A DNA stretch of 64,000 nt, taken from assembly GCA_965216955.1 (NCBI GenBank), contig CBDCGV010000017.1, positions 271,339 through 335,338 of the forward strand, given 5' to 3'. This DNA is from CBDCGV01 sp965216955 (lineage in GTDB: Bacteria > Bacteroidota > Bacteroidia > Chitinophagales > JADIYW01). Made by a program: the position numbers and the translations under genes. The notes under the pieces were generated by a model. It was not told the DNA's origin, made no database searches, and saw only the letters and a list, made by a program, of their open reading frames with translations. Position 1 is the first letter of the stretch, and each line of letters begins with the position of its first letter. This document shows positions 61,894 through 64,000 of this stretch, in pieces.

Positions 61894-63936
61894 TTATAAG
61901 TTTGCAGCGAGCCTAGATGCCTGATCTATAGCTCTTTTGGCATCAAGTTCAGCAGCAACATCGGCCCCTCCTATTAGATGTGTTTTAATGCCTTTATCTT
62001 TAAGAGGGTCGTTTAAATCCCTTAAAGATGTTTGACCCGCACAAATTATAATGTTATCTGCCTCTATAATTTGAGGTTTTTTATTGCGATCTATAATATG
62101 TAAACCCAAATCATCAATTTTTACATATTGAACCCCTCCTATCATGGTTACCTTTTTATGCTTTTTTAAAGATGCTCTGTGAATCCAACCTGTCGTTTTT
62201 CCAAGATTTTTTCCAAGCTTTCCTTCGGACCTTTGTAAAAGCGTAATTTCTCTAGGAGACTTGTGAGGTTTAGGCTCCACACCTTCAATTCCTCCGCGAA
62301 CTTCATTTTTCGGGTCTATCCCCCACTCTTCCAAATATTGACTAATATTTTCTGAGTAAGAAGGACCTTCATGAGCTAAGTATTCACAAACATCAAAACC
62401 AATGCCTCCCGCACCTATTACAGCCACACGTTTTCCTACACTTTTTTCATTTCTTAAAACATCAATATATGATAAAACCTTAGGGTGCTCAATGCCTGGA
62501 AGGGTTAATTTTCTAGGATTAACCCCTGTGGCAATTATAACTTCATCAAACCCTCCATCGCTTAACTCTTGCGAAGAAACCTTTTTGTTGAGTTCTAACT
62601 TAACCCCTGTTTTTTGAATCATTTTACCAAAGTAACGGATCGTTTCATAAAACTCTTCTTTACCAGGAACTTTCTTAGCCATATTGAACTGCCCCCCTAT
62701 TTCACTATCTGCCTCAAATAAGGTTACGTCATGTCCTCTTTCTGCTGCTACTGTGGAACAGGCTAGCCCTGCAGGGCCAGCACCAACAACAGCAATTTTC
62801 TTTTTAGCCTTTGAAGGAAGATAGTTTAATTCTGTTTCATGACAGGCTCTTGGATTTACCAAGCAACTACAAATTTTGTTTTTAAAAGTATGATCCAAAC
62901 AGGCTTGATTGCAAGCGATACAAGTATTAATTTCATCGGCTTTATTTTCATATGCCTTTTGCACCCAAAACCCGTCTGCAAGAAATGGCCGAGCCATAGA
63001 AATCATATCAGCATCCCCCCTGGCTAAAACCTCTTCAGCTACTTGAGGCATATTGATACGGTTACTCGTACATAAAGGAATGCTTAGTTCAGACTTCATT
63101 TTTTTTGTTACCCATGTAAATGCAGCTCTTGGTACCATCGTTGCTATGGTTGGAATTCTGGCTTCATGCCATCCAATACCAGTGTTAATAATTGTTGCTC
63201 CTGCTTTTTCAATTTCCTTTCCCAAGTGAACAACTTCTTCCCATGTACTTCCATCGTGAATGAGGTCAAGCATAGATAAGCGGTAAATGATAATGAAATC
63301 TTCTCCAACTTTTTGCCGGGTTCTTTTAACTATTTCAATAGGGAATTTTATTCTATTTTCATATGGGCCTCCCCATTCATCGGTTCTTTTATTCGTATGT
63401 TTAACAATAAACTGATTGATTAAGTATCCTTCCGAACCCATTATTTCCACACCGTCATACCCTGCTTCTTTGGCTAAAGCAGCGCAACTAGCAAAATCAT
63501 TAATTGTTCGTTCAATCCCCTTTTTCGAAAGCGACCTAGGGGCTCCAAAAGGAGTAATGGGAGATTGAATCTTAGAAGGAGCAACATTAAATGGATGATA
63601 AGCATATCTGCCTGCATGTAATATTTGCATGGCTATTTTACCCCCTTCTTCGTGCACGCGATCGGTTACAATCTTGTGTTTTTTTGCCAGTTTTTTGCTG
63701 GTTAATTTGCCAGCAAATGGTTTTACCCACCCTTCCCAATTTGGTGCTACACCACCAGTAACAATTAAGCCAACTCCTCCTTTTGCTCTTTCCCCAAAAA
63801 AAGTAGCCATTTTATTATAACCATCTTTGGTTTCTTCTAGCCCGGTATGCATGGAGCCCATTAAAACTCTGTTCTTTAAAGTGGTAAACCCTAGATCTAG
63901 AGGTTTAAAAATGCTTGGATATTGATTGTGTTCCAT
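61894..63936 (-). CDS. NADH:flavin oxidoreductase, 2,4-dienoyl-CoA reductase-like
   Basis: A 680-aa three-domain flavoenzyme. N-terminal old-yellow-enzyme barrel (FTTLKNRVLMGSMHTGLEE, MQILHAGRYAYHP, ADMISMARPFLAD), a 4Fe-4S cluster site (CIACNQACLDH ... CSCLVNP), and two Rossmann parts (VVGAGPAGLACSTVAAERG, AVIGAGGIGFDVCEYLA). Length equals FadH. It would reduce 2,4-dienoyl-CoA in beta-oxidation of unsaturated fatty acids; other enone substrates are possible. Single gene. Confidence 0.92.
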   Translation of the reverse strand: MEHNQYPSIFKPLDLGFTTLKNRVLMGSMHTGLEETKDGYNKMATFFGERAKGGVGLIVTGGVAPNWEGWVKPFAGKLTSKKLAKKHKIVTDRVHEEGGKIAMQILHAGRYAYHPFNVAPSKIQSPITPFGAPRSLSKKGIERTINDFASCAALAKEAGYDGVEIMGSEGYLINQFIVKHTNKRTDEWGGPYENRIKFPIEIVKRTRQKVGEDFIIIYRLSMLDLIHDGSTWEEVVHLGKEIEKAGATIINTGIGWHEARIPTIATMVPRAAFTWVTKKMKSELSIPLCTSNRINMPQVAEEVLARGDADMISMARPFLADGFWVQKAYENKADEINTCIACNQACLDHTFKNKICSCLVNPRACHETELNYLPSKAKKKIAVVGAGPAGLACSTVAAERGHDVTLFEADSEIGGQFNMAKKVPGKEEFYETIRYFGKMIQKTGVKLELNKKVSSQELSDGGFDEVIIATGVNPRKLTLPGIEHPKVLSYIDVLRNEKSVGKRVAVIGAGGIGFDVCEYLAHEGPSYSENISQYLEEWGIDPKNEVRGGIEGVEPKPHKSPREITLLQRSEGKLGKNLGKTTGWIHRASLKKHKKVTMIGGVQYVKIDDLGLHIIDRNKKPQIIEADNIIICAGQTSLRDLNDPLKDKGIKTHLIGGADVAAELDAKRAIDQASRLAANL

Positions 63937-63979
63937 AGTTTAGATAATTTTCAATGCGTGCATTGTATTTTGATGTTCG

Positions 63980-63987
63980 CAAATTTA
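63980..63987 (-). promoter_or_regulatory. -7 box of the dienoyl-CoA reductase-like gene
   Basis: TAAATTTG on the - strand, the same octamer as before both tRNA-Asn and tRNA-Phe, 44 nt before the start codon. The -33 element would lie beyond the window. Confidence 0.5.
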
Positions 63988-64000
63988 ATGCTATTTTTTG

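Overview
The window looks like a Bacteroidota chromosome, most likely Flavobacteriales. Lineage marks are several PorP/SprF and gliding-motility (CHU_C) type IX secretion genes, a T9SS sorting tail on an esterase, DUF3871, a methionine synthase split into two genes, an AsnRS with the large insert usual in this phylum, and promoters of the Bacteroidota TTG / TAnnTTTG type.

Region 1 (1 to about 15,338) is an integrated accessory element. It ends at the 3' end of tRNA-Asn, next to a tyrosine recombinase. Its left half, on the + strand, is a defence-like operon: a UvrD/AddA-type helicase, a RecB/Cas4-like nuclease, type III Mod and Res, and two unknown proteins. Its right half, on the - strand, is mobile-element housekeeping: DUF3871, a RecA-like AAA ATPase, an SF2-like helicase and the integrase. 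The whole element is almost free of the dinucleotide CG. I found one, at 13335, and CG becomes ordinary again from inside the tRNA onward. The distal end of the element lies outside the window.

Region 2 (15.3 to 33 kb) is core chromosome. It holds a PfkB kinase, small outer-membrane proteins, a SAM-I riboswitch driving the two metH genes, an ATP-grasp protein, a voltage-sensor-like membrane protein, a T9SS esterase, and three tRNAs in all (Asn, Phe, Pro). It also holds metZ, OsmC, rhodanese and hemolysin III genes. A two-gene unit at 26.7 to 28.7 kb encodes a DAF-36/Neverland-like Rieske oxygenase and an unmistakable ERG6-like sterol C24-methyltransferase. A divergent TetR gene and a perfect inverted-repeat operator suggest regulated sterol modification, which is rare in bacteria.

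Region 3 (33 to 50 kb) has an ECF sigma operon, MazG, SDR, Nfu, rpoN, asnS, a glycosyltransferase/methyltransferase group, a second sigma/anti-sigma pair, nadD, nadA, scpA and a deacetylase-like gene. A near-palindromic 160-bp element lies between rpoN and asnS.

Region 4 (50 to 64 kb) has a PorP, CHU_C, PorP secretion cassette, then two consensus parS sites directly upstream of mnmG. These imply chromosome-partition function and possible nearness to oriC. It continues with an Ig-like lipoprotein, an MFS transporter, a metal-binding protein with a Cys/Lys repeat tail, an SF2 helicase and a 2,4-dienoyl-CoA reductase-like flavoenzyme.

All functional calls rest on motifs read by eye. No database search or base counting by program was done.
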